Below, in pieces: positions 1 through 8,701 of a stretch of DNA of 32,478 nt (position 1 is its first letter; every line of letters begins with the position of its first letter). This DNA is from Agromyces luteolus (GTDB lineage Bacteria > Actinomycetota > Actinomycetes > Actinomycetales > Microbacteriaceae): positions 1 to 32,478 of the forward strand of contig NZ_WODA01000010.1 in the NCBI RefSeq assembly GCF_009729855.1, given 5' to 3'. The position numbers and the translations under genes are program-made. The notes under the pieces are model-generated. The model was not told where the DNA came from, ran no database searches, and saw only the letters and a program-made list of their open reading frames with translations.

Positions 1-434
1 TCGCCGGTGGTCCAGGCGTCACCCGAGCCGGAGCCCGACCCGGTCGTGACCTCGGTGGTGGCGTCCTCCGAGTGGGAGTCGCCGATGACCGAGACGGCGT
101 TGCCGCCGATCGTGATCGGCGCCGACACGTCGACGATCGCCTGGCTGCCCGAGCCGATGCCGCCCTCGCCCGAGGTCACGGCGACGGGCTCCGAGGAGGC
201 CGCGTCATCCGTCACGACCTCGGTCGTGGCATCCGTCGACTCGGAATCGCCGATGACCGACAGGGCGTTGCCGGCGATGGTGACCGGCAGGTCGATCGAG
301 ATCCCGACCTGGGTGCCGGAGAGGAGGCCGTCCTCCCCGGACGTTTCGGTGGCGTGCGCCACACCGGCGCCGAGGAGCATGAGCCCCCCGGTGAAGAGGG
401 CCGCGGTGAGCGCCCTCGAGACGTACTTCTGCAT
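1..434 (-). CDS. Chaplin-like secreted protein (partial, runs off the left edge)
   Basis: The ATG at 434 has an AGGAG Shine-Dalgarno about 8 nt upstream. The product starts with a signal peptide (Lys/Arg near the start, then a hydrophobic stretch ending AHATE, about residues 1-30). At least two repeats of roughly 45 residues follow, each with an SGxQ...PxTIxGNAxSVIGDS core and a Ser/Thr-rich linker ending in a Gly-Ser run. The GNAxSVIGDS core matches the chaplin family (DUF320), whose Streptomyces members assemble into surface amyloid. No cysteine is visible, unlike short Streptomyces chaplins. The C-terminus lies outside the window, so length and anchoring are unknown. The next gene on the same strand (ending at 524) is also exported, so the two may form a surface locus. 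Family assignment is fairly sure; the role is inferred. Confidence 0.75.
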   Translation of the reverse strand, partial: MQKYVSRALTAALFTGGLMLLGAGVAHATETSGEDGLLSGTQVGISIDLPVTIAGNALSVIGDSESTDATTEVVTDDAASSEPVAVTSGEGGIGSGSQAIVDVSAPITIGGNAVSVIGDSHSEDATTEVTTGSGSGSGDAWTTG

Positions 435-523
435 GGTGAATGCTCCTGACTGGTTGGGTGTGATTCCGCTCGCGAGCGCGAGCGGCGACCGTGTCCGCCT
501 GCGGGCAGGCGGGACGGCACCCG

Positions 524-1585
524 TCAGTCAGGGGTGGTGTCGGTCTCGTAGACCGGCGACGACGGCAGCGCGTCGTCGACCGCGGAGAGCACGAGCGACG
601 CGAGCGCGTCGAGTTCGATTGAGCCGAGTCCCGCGTCGGAGCCGGAGGCGGTTCCGGAACCGGAACCGGAGGCGCTGCTGCCGCTCGCGGGCGCGCCCGA
701 TCCGAGCGGCGCCTCGGCGCCGCGGGGCGCATTCGCGGGTGCGAGCGTGCCGGGCGGGTCTCCCGGGGGTCCGAGGTCCGTGGCGGCAGCGGATGTCACG
801 AGGCTCGGCTCGGCGGCGCCTCCGTCGACGGTGGCCCGCGGCCCGAGGTCGTCCTCGGGGCGCACGGACGCGGCATCCGCTCCGGTCGGATCACCGGTGC
901 CGATCGGCGGGACCACCGCGATCGGGCTCTCGGGGTCGCCGGGCAACGGCAGCGACGGCACGAGCCCGTCGTCGGGCAGCGGTCCGAGGTCGCCGATCAC
1001 CACGTCGAGCGTGTCGTCGACGGCGCCCACGACCGGGCCGAGCACGCCGCCCAGCGCGTCGTCGCCGAGGAGCGAGCCGACCACCGGCAGCGATCCGACG
1101 ACGCCGTCGAGCGTGCCGACGACCGGGGCCGTGATCGTGCCGACCGGGGCGTCGCCGGCGATGTCGGACACGAGCGAACCGGCCTCAGCGGCCACCTCCG
1201 CGACCGTGTCGTCGACCGTGTCGACCGCGCCGCCGACGGCGGGCACGAGCGTCTCGACCGGCTCGGCCGCCTGCTCGACGACCGGCGCGACCGGCGCGGG
1301 CGGCGCGGGCGCGGCATCCGTCACGGTGTTCGTCACGGTGTCGACCGTCGCTGCGACGGGCTCGAGCACCGGGTCGACGACCTGCTCGACGACGCCGTCG
1401 ACCGTGCCGTCGACGACGCCGACGACCGAGCCCACGGTGCCGAGGAGGCCGTTCGGCCGATCGTCGGCGGAGGCGCTCGACGGCGACGCGACGAGGCTCA
1501 CGACGATCCAGGCGGCGGCGAGTCCGGTGCCGAGCAGGAGGGCGCGCACGAGCGGAGCCGTGCGGTCCACCGCGGCCGTTCGCAT
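524..1585 (-). CDS. Exported Val/Asp-rich low-complexity protein of unknown function
   Basis: I do not recognise a family. The ATG at 1585 is preferred; an in-frame GTG lies two codons upstream at 1591. The N-terminus has Arg residues, a hydrophobic segment (about residues 14-35) and an Ala-Ser-Ala-Asp cleavage-like site, so export is likely. The first half is dominated by short Val-Val-Gly-x-Val-Asp / Val-x-Asp-Thr-Val units with regular hydrophobic spacing; the second half is Pro/Gly/Ser/Ala-rich, as in wall-spanning linkers. No LPXTG signal or C-terminal membrane segment is visible. It lies 89 bp upstream of the chaplin-like gene on the same strand. Codon use is typical of the neighbours, and the opposite strand is also open, as is common at this GC content. 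Confidence 0.6.
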   Translation of the reverse strand: MRTAAVDRTAPLVRALLLGTGLAAAWIVVSLVASPSSASADDRPNGLLGTVGSVVGVVDGTVDGVVEQVVDPVLEPVAATVDTVTNTVTDAAPAPPAPVAPVVEQAAEPVETLVPAVGGAVDTVDDTVAEVAAEAGSLVSDIAGDAPVGTITAPVVGTLDGVVGSLPVVGSLLGDDALGGVLGPVVGAVDDTLDVVIGDLGPLPDDGLVPSLPLPGDPESPIAVVPPIGTGDPTGADAASVRPEDDLGPRATVDGGAAEPSLVTSAAATDLGPPGDPPGTLAPANAPRGAEAPLGSGAPASGSSASGSGSGTASGSDAGLGSIELDALASLVLSAVDDALPSSPVYETDTTPD

Positions 1586-1624
1586 CCGCACCCCCAGGCG
1601 TCTCGGACAGGCGTCGTGGTTCGG

Positions 1625-1630
1625 ACCATA
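1625..1630 (-). promoter_or_regulatory. Possible -10 (TATGGT) for the Val/Asp-rich exported protein
   Basis: TATGGT on the minus strand would start a ~33-nt leader before the ATG at 1585. It lies in a region of tight ACCCC/GGGGGT inverted repeats (1630-1644). Confidence 0.3.
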
Positions 1631-1707
1631 CCCCGGATGGGGGTCAGGGGTCCACCCCTCGGGCGGCGCGCTTCACAGGTTCCCGTTATCCGGACGCCCC
1701 CGTCCGC

Positions 1708-1716
1708 TGCGAGAAT
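1708..1716 (+). promoter_or_regulatory. Extended -10 (TGC-GAGAAT) of the RND gene
   Basis: The element ends 7 nt before the ATG at 1724; the 12-bp string TGCGAGAATCGA is shared exactly with the moeB promoter. Probable leaderless start. Confidence 0.5.
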
Positions 1717-1723
1717 CGAACCC

Positions 1724-4700
1724 ATGTCCCTCCTCGCGAAGCTCAGCATGCGCAACCGCGCACTCATCGCGCTCGTCACCGTCGTCGTCGCGATCTTCGG
1801 CGGCATCGCGCTGAACGGGCTGAAGCAGGAGCTGGCACCGTCGATCCAGCTGCCCCAGCTGTCGATCATCACGGCCTACCCGGGCGCGTCGCCCGACATC
1901 GTCAACGCGGACGTCTCGACCCCGATCGAGACGGCGATCCAGGGCATCACCGGGCTCGAGTCCACCTCGACCACGAGCTCGACGGGCGTGTCGCGCGTCG
2001 TCGCGAGCTTCACCTTCGGCACCGACCTCGCCTTCGCCGAGCAGAAGCTGCTCTCGTCGGTGAACCGCATCGCGCCGACCCTGCCCGACGACGTCGACCC
2101 GCAGGTCGTCGCGTTCAGCTTCGACGACCTGCCGGTGCTCGCGGTCGCCGTGACCGGGGCCGACGACCCGACGACGCTCTCCGACGAGATCACGCGCACG
2201 ACGCTGCCGGAGCTGCGCGACATCGACGGCGTGCGCGACGCGACGCTCGTCGGCGACCGCGGTCAGCGCGTCGTGATCACGCCCGACGTCGAGGAACTCG
2301 CCCGCTACGGGCTCACGACGCAGGCGATCCGCGATGCGCTCCAGCAGAACGGCGTGCTGCTGCCCGCGGGCGAGATCACCGAGGGCGACTCGACCTTCGC
2401 CGTTCAGGCCGGCACGCGACTCGGCAGCGTCGACGACGTGAGCGCGCTGCCCCTCATCGGTGCGACCGAGCAGCAGCCGGTGCCCGGCGAGACGCTGCCC
2501 GACGGCACGGTGCCCGACGGGGCGCTGCCCGACGGCACCGACACCGGAACGGATGGCACGGACCTCGGAACCGACGGCACGACCCCGATCCCCGGGGCGG
2601 ACGGCACGACGGGCACGGTCGCCGTGCCCGTGGCCCTCACGATCGGCGACGTGGCATCCGTCGAGCTCACCGAGAACCCCGAGACCAGCATCTCGCGCGT
2701 GAACGGCGAGCCCGCGCTCGCGATCTCCATCACCAAGCTGCCGTCGGCGAACACCGTCGAGGTCTCGAACGCGGTCGCCGCGGCGCTGCCCGACCTGCAG
2801 GCATCGCTCGACACGACGAACCCCGGCACCGAGTTCACCGTTGTGTTCGACCAGGCGCCGTACATCGAGCACTCGATCGAGTCCCTCGCCGTCGAGGGCC
2901 TCCTCGGCCTGGTCTTCGCCGTGCTCGTGATCCTCGTGTTCCTGATGTCGGTGCGGGCGACGCTCGTGACCGCGATCTCGATCCCGACGTCGGTGCTCAT
3001 CACGTTCATCGGCCTGCAGGCCGCCGACTACACCCTGAACATCCTCACCCTGGGCGCGCTCACGATCTCCGTCGGGCGCGTCGTCGACGACTCGATCGTC
3101 GTCATCGAGAACATCAAGCGCCACCTCGTCGCGGGCGTCGACAAGGCGTCGACCATCGTGCACGCGGTACGCGAGGTGGCCGGCGCGATCACCGCGTCGA
3201 CGATCACGACGGTCGCGGTGTTCCTCCCGATCGCCCTCGTCGAGGGCGTCACGGGCGAGCTGTTCCGGCCGTTCTCGCTCACCGTCACGATCGCGCTGCT
3301 CGCGTCGCTCCTCGTGTCGCTGACGATCGTGCCCGTGCTCGCGTACTGGTTCCTGAAGCCCGCGAAGCCGCGAAAGGGCCAGACCGAAGCGGATGCCGCG
3401 GCCGAGGCCGCCTTCGTCGACGAGGTGCAGGTCGCGCCCGCACCCGCGACGGCCGCGCCCGCGCAGGCGACGCCCGCCGCGCCGTCGTCGCTGTCCGGTG
3501 ACGACGTCTGGCTCGCGCCCGAGCTCCGCGACGCCGACGGGGCGACCGGGCTCGGGTCGACGCCGGAGGCGCCCGCCGCTCCGGTCGCCGTCGCGGTCGC
3601 GGACGCGCCTCCCGCCGCCTCCCCCTCGGCCGGCGCAGGCCGCCCGCAGGACGAGCTGGAGCACCCGTCGCGCCTGCAGAAGGGCTTCCTGCCGATCCTC
3701 TCGTGGACGCTGAGGCACTCCGCGGTGACGATCATCGTCGCGGTGCTCATCCTGGGCGGCACCGTCGCGCTCGCGCCGTTCATGAAGACGAACTTCCTCG
3801 GCGACAGCGGGCAGAACACGTTCCGCGTGACGCAGGAGCTCCCCGTCGGCTCGAGCCTGGAGTACATGGCCGCCGCGTCCGAGCCGGTCGAGGAGGCCAT
3901 CCGCGGGGTCGAGGGCGTCGAGACGGTGCAGGCCTCGATCGGCACCTCGACCGGCGGCGGCGCGCTCGCCGCGTTCGGCGGCGGCGGGACCACCGTCGCC
4001 TACAACGTCACGACCGACGAGGACGCCGACCAGCTCGCGCTCCAGGAGGAGGTGCGGGCCGAGCTCGCCGACCTCGAGGACGTCGGCGAGATCACGCTCG
4101 CCGCGCAGAGCGGGTTCGGCGCGTCGAGCGACATCGAGGTCGACATCACCGCCGCGAACGAGACGGACCTGCGCGCCGCGACCGACGCGGTGGTCGAGGA
4201 GCTCTCGGGCCTCGATTCCCTCACGCAGGTCACGTCGAACCTCGAGGCGTCGCAGCCGTACGTCGCGATCGAGGTCGACCGCGCCGCGGCCGCCGAGGCC
4301 GGCTACTCCGAGGTCGCGCTGGGCACGGTCGTGTCGGCCGCCATGCAGCCGCAGTCGGCCGGGTCGATCGTGATCGACGAGCAGACCCTCACGATCTATC
4401 TCGCGTCCGACGAGCCGCCGGCCTCCCTCGACGCGCTGCGGGCGCTCGAGGTGCCCACGCCCACCGGCACGGTGCGCCTCGACGAGCTCGCCACGGTCGA
4501 GCAGGTCGAGGGACCGGCATCCGTCACCACGGTGCAGGGACTGCGCAGCGCGACCGTGGCCGCGACCCCCGCGGGCGACGACCTCGGCACCGCGAGCGCC
4601 GACGTCCAGGGCGCGGTCGCCGCGGTCGACCTCCCCGACGGCACGTCGGCCTCGCTCGGCGGCGTCACGGCGGACCAGCAGGAGTCGTTCTCGCAGCTCG

Positions 4701-5458
4701 GGCTGGCCCTCCTCGCGGCGATCCTGATCGTCTACGTGGTGATGGTCGCGACGTTCAGGTCGCTGCTGCAGCCCCTGCTGCTGCTCGTGTCGGTGCCGTT
4801 CGCGGCGACGGGCGCGATCCTGCTGCAGGTCGTCACGGGCATCCCGCTCGGCGTCGCGTCGCTCGTCGGCGTGCTCATGCTCGTCGGCATCGTCGTCACC
4901 AACGCGATCGTGCTCATCGACCTCGTGAACCAGTACCGCGACCGGGGCATGACCGTGCGCGACGCGCTGCTGCACGGTGCCTCGAGACGTCTCCGACCCA
5001 TCCTGATGACCGCGCTCGCGACGATCTTCGCGCTGCTGCCGCTCGCGCTCGGCATCACGGGCAGCGGCGGGTTCATCTCGCAGCCGCTGGCGCTCGTCGT
5101 GATCGGCGGCCTGCTGTCGTCGACCGTGCTGACACTGCTCGTGCTGCCCTCGCTGTACGACCTCGTCGAGGGCGGGCGAGAGCGGCGGCGCGAGAAGCGG
5201 GCCGCCAGGGCGGCCGCCGCGGCGCAGGAGGCCGAGCTGGCGACGGCGATGGCGGGCACGGCGCCGGGGGCCGTCGCCGAGGCCGACGGCGGCGGCGATT
5301 CCTCGGACGGCGACGCCGCCTCCGCGGACGCCTCATCGGACGACGACGCCGCAGACGGCGACGCCGCAGACGGCGACGCCGCTGACGGCGACACCGAGCC
5401 CGGTGACGCCGATCGGGACGGCGACGAGGGCGACCCGGGTCCGAAGCCCGTCAGCTGA
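1724..5458 (+). CDS. RND-family efflux permease, SwrC/YerP-like
   Basis: This 1244-aa inner-membrane pump belongs to the AcrB-type RND superfamily (drug or lipid-like substrates, proton driven). Visible hallmarks: an N-terminal TM then a YPGASPDIV motif near residue 52, a GRVVDDSIVVIEN motif in TM4 carrying the paired Asp for proton relay, and GIVVTNAIVLID in TM10, where the Lys of AcrB is Thr, as in the Gram-positive SwrC group. Two low-complexity insertions interrupt it: a Pro-Asp-Gly-Thr-rich stretch in the first extracellular domain, and an Ala/Pro-rich cytoplasmic loop before TM7. It ends in an acidic AADGD-repeat tail. No adaptor or outer-membrane partner adjoins it, as expected in a monoderm. 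The ATG at 1724 was chosen because the extension to 1616 is not family-like and an extended -10 lies 7 nt upstream. Confidence 0.88.
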   Translation: MSLLAKLSMRNRALIALVTVVVAIFGGIALNGLKQELAPSIQLPQLSIITAYPGASPDIVNADVSTPIETAIQGITGLESTSTTSSTGVSRVVASFTFGTDLAFAEQKLLSSVNRIAPTLPDDVDPQVVAFSFDDLPVLAVAVTGADDPTTLSDEITRTTLPELRDIDGVRDATLVGDRGQRVVITPDVEELARYGLTTQAIRDALQQNGVLLPAGEITEGDSTFAVQAGTRLGSVDDVSALPLIGATEQQPVPGETLPDGTVPDGALPDGTDTGTDGTDLGTDGTTPIPGADGTTGTVAVPVALTIGDVASVELTENPETSISRVNGEPALAISITKLPSANTVEVSNAVAAALPDLQASLDTTNPGTEFTVVFDQAPYIEHSIESLAVEGLLGLVFAVLVILVFLMSVRATLVTAISIPTSVLITFIGLQAADYTLNILTLGALTISVGRVVDDSIVVIENIKRHLVAGVDKASTIVHAVREVAGAITASTITTVAVFLPIALVEGVTGELFRPFSLTVTIALLASLLVSLTIVPVLAYWFLKPAKPRKGQTEADAAAEAAFVDEVQVAPAPATAAPAQATPAAPSSLSGDDVWLAPELRDADGATGLGSTPEAPAAPVAVAVADAPPAASPSAGAGRPQDELEHPSRLQKGFLPILSWTLRHSAVTIIVAVLILGGTVALAPFMKTNFLGDSGQNTFRVTQELPVGSSLEYMAAASEPVEEAIRGVEGVETVQASIGTSTGGGALAAFGGGGTTVAYNVTTDEDADQLALQEEVRAELADLEDVGEITLAAQSGFGASSDIEVDITAANETDLRAATDAVVEELSGLDSLTQVTSNLEASQPYVAIEVDRAAAAEAGYSEVALGTVVSAAMQPQSAGSIVIDEQTLTIYLASDEPPASLDALRALEVPTPTGTVRLDELATVEQVEGPASVTTVQGLRSATVAATPAGDDLGTASADVQGAVAAVDLPDGTSASLGGVTADQQESFSQLGLALLAAILIVYVVMVATFRSLLQPLLLLVSVPFAATGAILLQVVTGIPLGVASLVGVLMLVGIVVTNAIVLIDLVNQYRDRGMTVRDALLHGASRRLRPILMTALATIFALLPLALGITGSGGFISQPLALVVIGGLLSSTVLTLLVLPSLYDLVEGGRERRREKRAARAAAAAQEAELATAMAGTAPGAVAEADGGGDSSDGDAASADASSDDDAADGDAADGDAADGDTEPGDADRDGDEGDPGPKPVS
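5348..5392 (+). repeat. Three tandem 15-bp units in the RND gene tail
   Basis: Unit GCCGCAGACGGCGAC, repeated three times with one mismatch; it encodes AADGD repeats in the acidic cytoplasmic tail. Confidence 0.85.
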
Positions 5459-7778
5459 CGGGCGCGCGGGGTGGGGCCGGCTCCGGCCCCACCGCCTCGA
5501 GCCGCACGATGACCGCCTTCGAGACCGGGGTGTTGCTCTCCTCGGCGGCGCTCGCGAGCGGCACGAGCACGTTGGCCTCCGGGAAGTACGCGGCGGCGCA
5601 GCCGCGCGCCGTCGGGTAGGCGACGACCCGCTGGTTCGGCATGCGCCGGTCCGGCTCGCCCGGCCACTCGCTCACGACGTCGACGCGCTGGCCGTCGACG
5701 AGTCCGAGCTCGGTGAGATCGTCCGGGTGCACGAACACGACGTCCCGGCCCTTCCGGATGCCGCGATAGCGGTCGTTCAGGCTGTAGATCGTCGTGTTGA
5801 ACTGGTCGTGCGAGCGCAGCGTCTGGAGGATCAGCCGGCCCTCGGGCCGCTCGAGGTGCTCGAGTTCGTTGACGGTGATCATCGCGCGCCCGGTCGGGGT
5901 GTCGAAGCGGCGCGCGTCGCGCGGGCCGTTCGGCAGCACGAACCCGCCCTTCCGCCGCACGTCGTCGTTGAACGACTCGAACCCGGGCACGACGCGTGCG
6001 ATGCGATCGCGGATCAGGTCGTAGTCGCGCTCGAACTCGCGCCACGGGATGCCGTGGCGGCCGCCGAGCGTCGCCTCGGCGAGCCGGCAGACGATCGCGA
6101 CCTCCGAGAGCAGGCCGTGGGCGACGGGCGGGATGGCGCCGTGGCTCGCGTGCACGGCGCACACGCTGTCCTCGACCGACACGAACTGGGGACGGCCGTC
6201 CTGGAGGTCGATCTCCGTCCGGCCGAGGGTCGGCAGGATGATCGCCTCCTCGCCCGTGACGACGTGGGACCGGTTGAGCTTGGTCGAGACCTGGACCGTG
6301 AGCTTCGCGCCGCGCATGGCCCGCTCCGCGGCATCCGTGTCGGAGATCGCGCCGACGAAGTTGCCGCCCATCGCGACGAACACGTCGAGGTCGCCGCGCT
6401 GCAAGCCCTGCACGGTCTGCAGCGAGTCGGCGCCCTCCTCGCGCGGCACCGGGAAGCCGAACTCGGCCTCGAGCGCGGCGAGGAACCGCTCGGGCATCTT
6501 CTCCCAGATGCCCATCGTGCGGTCGCCCTGCACGTTGCTGTGGCCGCGGATGGGCGACGCGCCGGCTCCGGGCCTGCCGATGTTGCCGCGCAGCAGCAGG
6601 AGGTTCACGATCTCGCGGATGGTCGCGACGGCCTTCCGCTGCTGGGTGAGGCCCATGGCCCACGTGATGATCACGCGGTCAGCGGCGAGGTAGTCGGCCG
6701 CGAGCGCGTCGATCTCGTCGGGGTCGAGGCCGGTCGCCGCGAGCACGGTCGCCTCGTCGAGGTCGGCGAGGTGCGCGCGGAACGCCTCGAGCCCCATCGT
6801 GTGCCGGTCGAGGAAGTCGTGGTCGAGCACCGTGCCCGGCGCGGCGTCCTCGGCGTCGAGCACGCGCCTGGAGACGGCCTGCAGCAGGGCCATGTCGCCG
6901 CCCGAGCGGATCTGGAGGAAGCGGTCGGCGATCGCCGTGCCCTTCCCGAGGAGGCCGCGCACCTTCTGCGGGTTCCGGTAGCGGATGAGTCCCGCCTCGG
7001 GCAGCACGTTCACGCTCACCACGCGCCCGCCCGCCCGCTTGGTCTCCTCGAGGGCGGTGAGCATGCGCGGATGGTTCGTGCCCGGGTTCTGGCCCATGAC
7101 GATGACGAGGTCGGCCTTCGCGAAGTCGTCGTAGTGCACGGTCGACTTGCCGACGCCGATCGTGGAGAGGAGGGCCGTGCCGGTCGACTCGTGGCACATG
7201 TTGGAGCAGTCGGGGAGGTTGTTCGTGCCGAAGGCGCGGACGAAGAGCTGGTAGAGGAACGCGGTCTCGTTCGCCGTTCGGCCGCTCGTGTAGAACGCGG
7301 CGCGGTCGGGGGTCTCGAGCGCGTTCAGCCGGTCGGCGATGATCCCGAACGCGTCGTCCCAGGCGATCGGCTCGTAGTGGTCGGATCCCGCGCGCTTGTG
7401 CACGGGCTCGACGAGCCGGCCCTGCCGGCCGAGCCAGTACTCGTCACGGCCCTGCAGCGACGTGAGCGAGTGCTCGCGCCAGAACTCGCGGGGCACGGTG
7501 ACCGGCGTCGCCTCCCACGTCGTCGCCTTCATGCCGTTCTCGCAGAACTCGAGCACGTTGCGGTGGCTCGGGTCGGGCCACGCGCAGCTCATGCAGTCGA
7601 AGCCGTCCCGCTGGTTGATCGCGAGCGCGAGCCGCGCGGTGCGCGAGAGACCCATGCGCGCGAGCGCGGGCTCCATGGAGTGCAGGATGCCGGGGACGCC
7701 GACCGCCCAGTCCTTTGGGTGCCCGACCTCGAGGTCGGGGTACGGCTCGGTCGTGCGCCCGTCGGCGCGGTCCGCCAT
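5451..7778 (-). CDS. FdhF/YdeP-type molybdopterin oxidoreductase (formate dehydrogenase-like alpha subunit)
   Basis: This is a 775-aa Mo-bisMGD enzyme of the TIGR01701/YdeP branch of the DMSO reductase superfamily. Cys62, Cys65 and Cys79 (DCMSC...FCENG) are the probable Fe-S ligands; the usual fourth Cys is not obvious. The Mo-ligand region is CSNMCHESTG (Cys191/Cys195), with Cys rather than selenocysteine. Pterin-binding signatures GQNPGTNHP, GHSNVQGDRT and TLRSHDQFNTT follow. No Tat signal is visible, so it is cytosolic. It overlaps fdhD by one base (TGATG), implying translational coupling. No electron-transfer subunit adjoins it, so the physiological substrate is uncertain: formate is only a name-based guess, and E. 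coli YdeP is linked to acid resistance. Its end overlaps the convergent RND gene by 8 bp. Confidence 0.92.
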   Translation of the reverse strand: MADRADGRTTEPYPDLEVGHPKDWAVGVPGILHSMEPALARMGLSRTARLALAINQRDGFDCMSCAWPDPSHRNVLEFCENGMKATTWEATPVTVPREFWREHSLTSLQGRDEYWLGRQGRLVEPVHKRAGSDHYEPIAWDDAFGIIADRLNALETPDRAAFYTSGRTANETAFLYQLFVRAFGTNNLPDCSNMCHESTGTALLSTIGVGKSTVHYDDFAKADLVIVMGQNPGTNHPRMLTALEETKRAGGRVVSVNVLPEAGLIRYRNPQKVRGLLGKGTAIADRFLQIRSGGDMALLQAVSRRVLDAEDAAPGTVLDHDFLDRHTMGLEAFRAHLADLDEATVLAATGLDPDEIDALAADYLAADRVIITWAMGLTQQRKAVATIREIVNLLLLRGNIGRPGAGASPIRGHSNVQGDRTMGIWEKMPERFLAALEAEFGFPVPREEGADSLQTVQGLQRGDLDVFVAMGGNFVGAISDTDAAERAMRGAKLTVQVSTKLNRSHVVTGEEAIILPTLGRTEIDLQDGRPQFVSVEDSVCAVHASHGAIPPVAHGLLSEVAIVCRLAEATLGGRHGIPWREFERDYDLIRDRIARVVPGFESFNDDVRRKGGFVLPNGPRDARRFDTPTGRAMITVNELEHLERPEGRLILQTLRSHDQFNTTIYSLNDRYRGIRKGRDVVFVHPDDLTELGLVDGQRVDVVSEWPGEPDRRMPNQRVVAYPTARGCAAAYFPEANVLVPLASAAEESNTPVSKAVIVRLEAVGPEPAPPRAPVS

Positions 7779-8650
7779 CAGCTCGCCTCCGCCCGCACGG
7801 TGGCGGTGGCGTGCGCCTCCGCGTCGGATGGTGCGGCGATGCGCTCCTCGCCCGCGTAGACGACCATCGAGTCGCCGCGCAGGAACCCGACGAGGGTGAG
7901 GCCGGATGCCGCGGCGTGCTCGACCGCGAGCGACGACGGCGCCGACACGGCCGCGAGCACCGGGATGCCGGCCATGGTCGCCTTCTGCGCGAGCTCGAAG
8001 CTCGCCCGACCCGAGACCTGGAGGACCATGCCGCGGAGCGGCAGCAGCCCTTCGCGGGCCGCCCAGCCGACGACCTTGTCGACGGCGTTGTGGCGCCCCA
8101 CGTCCTCGCGAAGCACGAGCAGCTCGCCCGTGCGTCCGTCGAAGAGCGCGGCCGCGTGCAGGCCCCCGGTGCGTTCGAACACGGCCTGCCCGGCGCGCAT
8201 CCGGTCGGGGAAGCCGACGAGCAGCGCCGGATCGAGCCGAAGGTCGTCGCCAGTGACGTCGTAGGCCGAACGCGTCCGGACGGCGTCGATGCTCGCCTTG
8301 CCGCACACGCCGCACGAGCTCGTCACGGTGAAGTTCCGCTCGGTCGAGGCATCCGGTGCCGGCACGCCCGGTGCGAGGCCGACGTCGAGCACGTTGTACG
8401 TGTTCTCGCCCGGCGCGCCGCAGTGGATCGCGGCCGCGACCTGGTCGCCTCGCGCGACGACGCCCTCGGAGACGAGGAAGCCCGTGGCGAGGTCGACGTC
8501 GTGGCCCGGCGTGCGCATCGTGACGGCGAGCCGGCGCCCGCCGACCCGGATCTCGAGCGGTTCCTCGACCGCGAGATGGTCCTCCCGGCGCGAGGTCGCG
8601 CCCCCGACGGTGATCCGTGCGACCCGCGTCCTCGCGGTGATCCTGCCCAT
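7778..8650 (-). CDS. fdhD: FdhD, sulfurtransferase/sulfur carrier for formate dehydrogenase
   Basis: FdhD moves sulfur from a cysteine desulfurase to the bis-MGD cofactor of formate dehydrogenase-type enzymes, in the cytosol. The 290-aa product carries the hallmark CGVCG motif (Cys113, Cys116) and the conserved [21 protein letters not shown] and [12 protein letters not shown] blocks. It is complete. The ATG at 8650 lies 51 bp from the divergent mobA start. Its stop overlaps the start of the YdeP/FdhF-type gene, so enzyme and activator are made together. This supports the downstream enzyme being a true MGD oxidoreductase that needs cofactor sulfuration. Confidence 0.95.
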   Translation of the reverse strand: MGRITARTRVARITVGGATSRREDHLAVEEPLEIRVGGRRLAVTMRTPGHDVDLATGFLVSEGVVARGDQVAAAIHCGAPGENTYNVLDVGLAPGVPAPDASTERNFTVTSSCGVCGKASIDAVRTRSAYDVTGDDLRLDPALLVGFPDRMRAGQAVFERTGGLHAAALFDGRTGELLVLREDVGRHNAVDKVVGWAAREGLLPLRGMVLQVSGRASFELAQKATMAGIPVLAAVSAPSSLAVEHAAASGLTLVGFLRGDSMVVYAGEERIAAPSDAEAHATATVRAEAS

Positions 8651-8689
8651 GCTCCCTGCCTATCACGCCGCCCTGCGCGCCGCGCGATC

Positions 8690-8695
8690 TACAGT
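8690..8695 (+). promoter_or_regulatory. -10 (TACAGT) of mobA
   Basis: TACAGT, 6 nt, then GTG at 8702. It supports the GTG start and a leaderless transcript. Confidence 0.5.
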
Positions 8696-8701
8696 GAACG
8701 A

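Noticed and set aside
1673..4975. A very long open frame on the minus strand opposite the RND gene
   Set aside because: It is Arg/Asp/Glu/Gly-rich with no domain pattern, as expected for the antisense of a GC-rich gene; the plus-strand frame has clear RND motifs.
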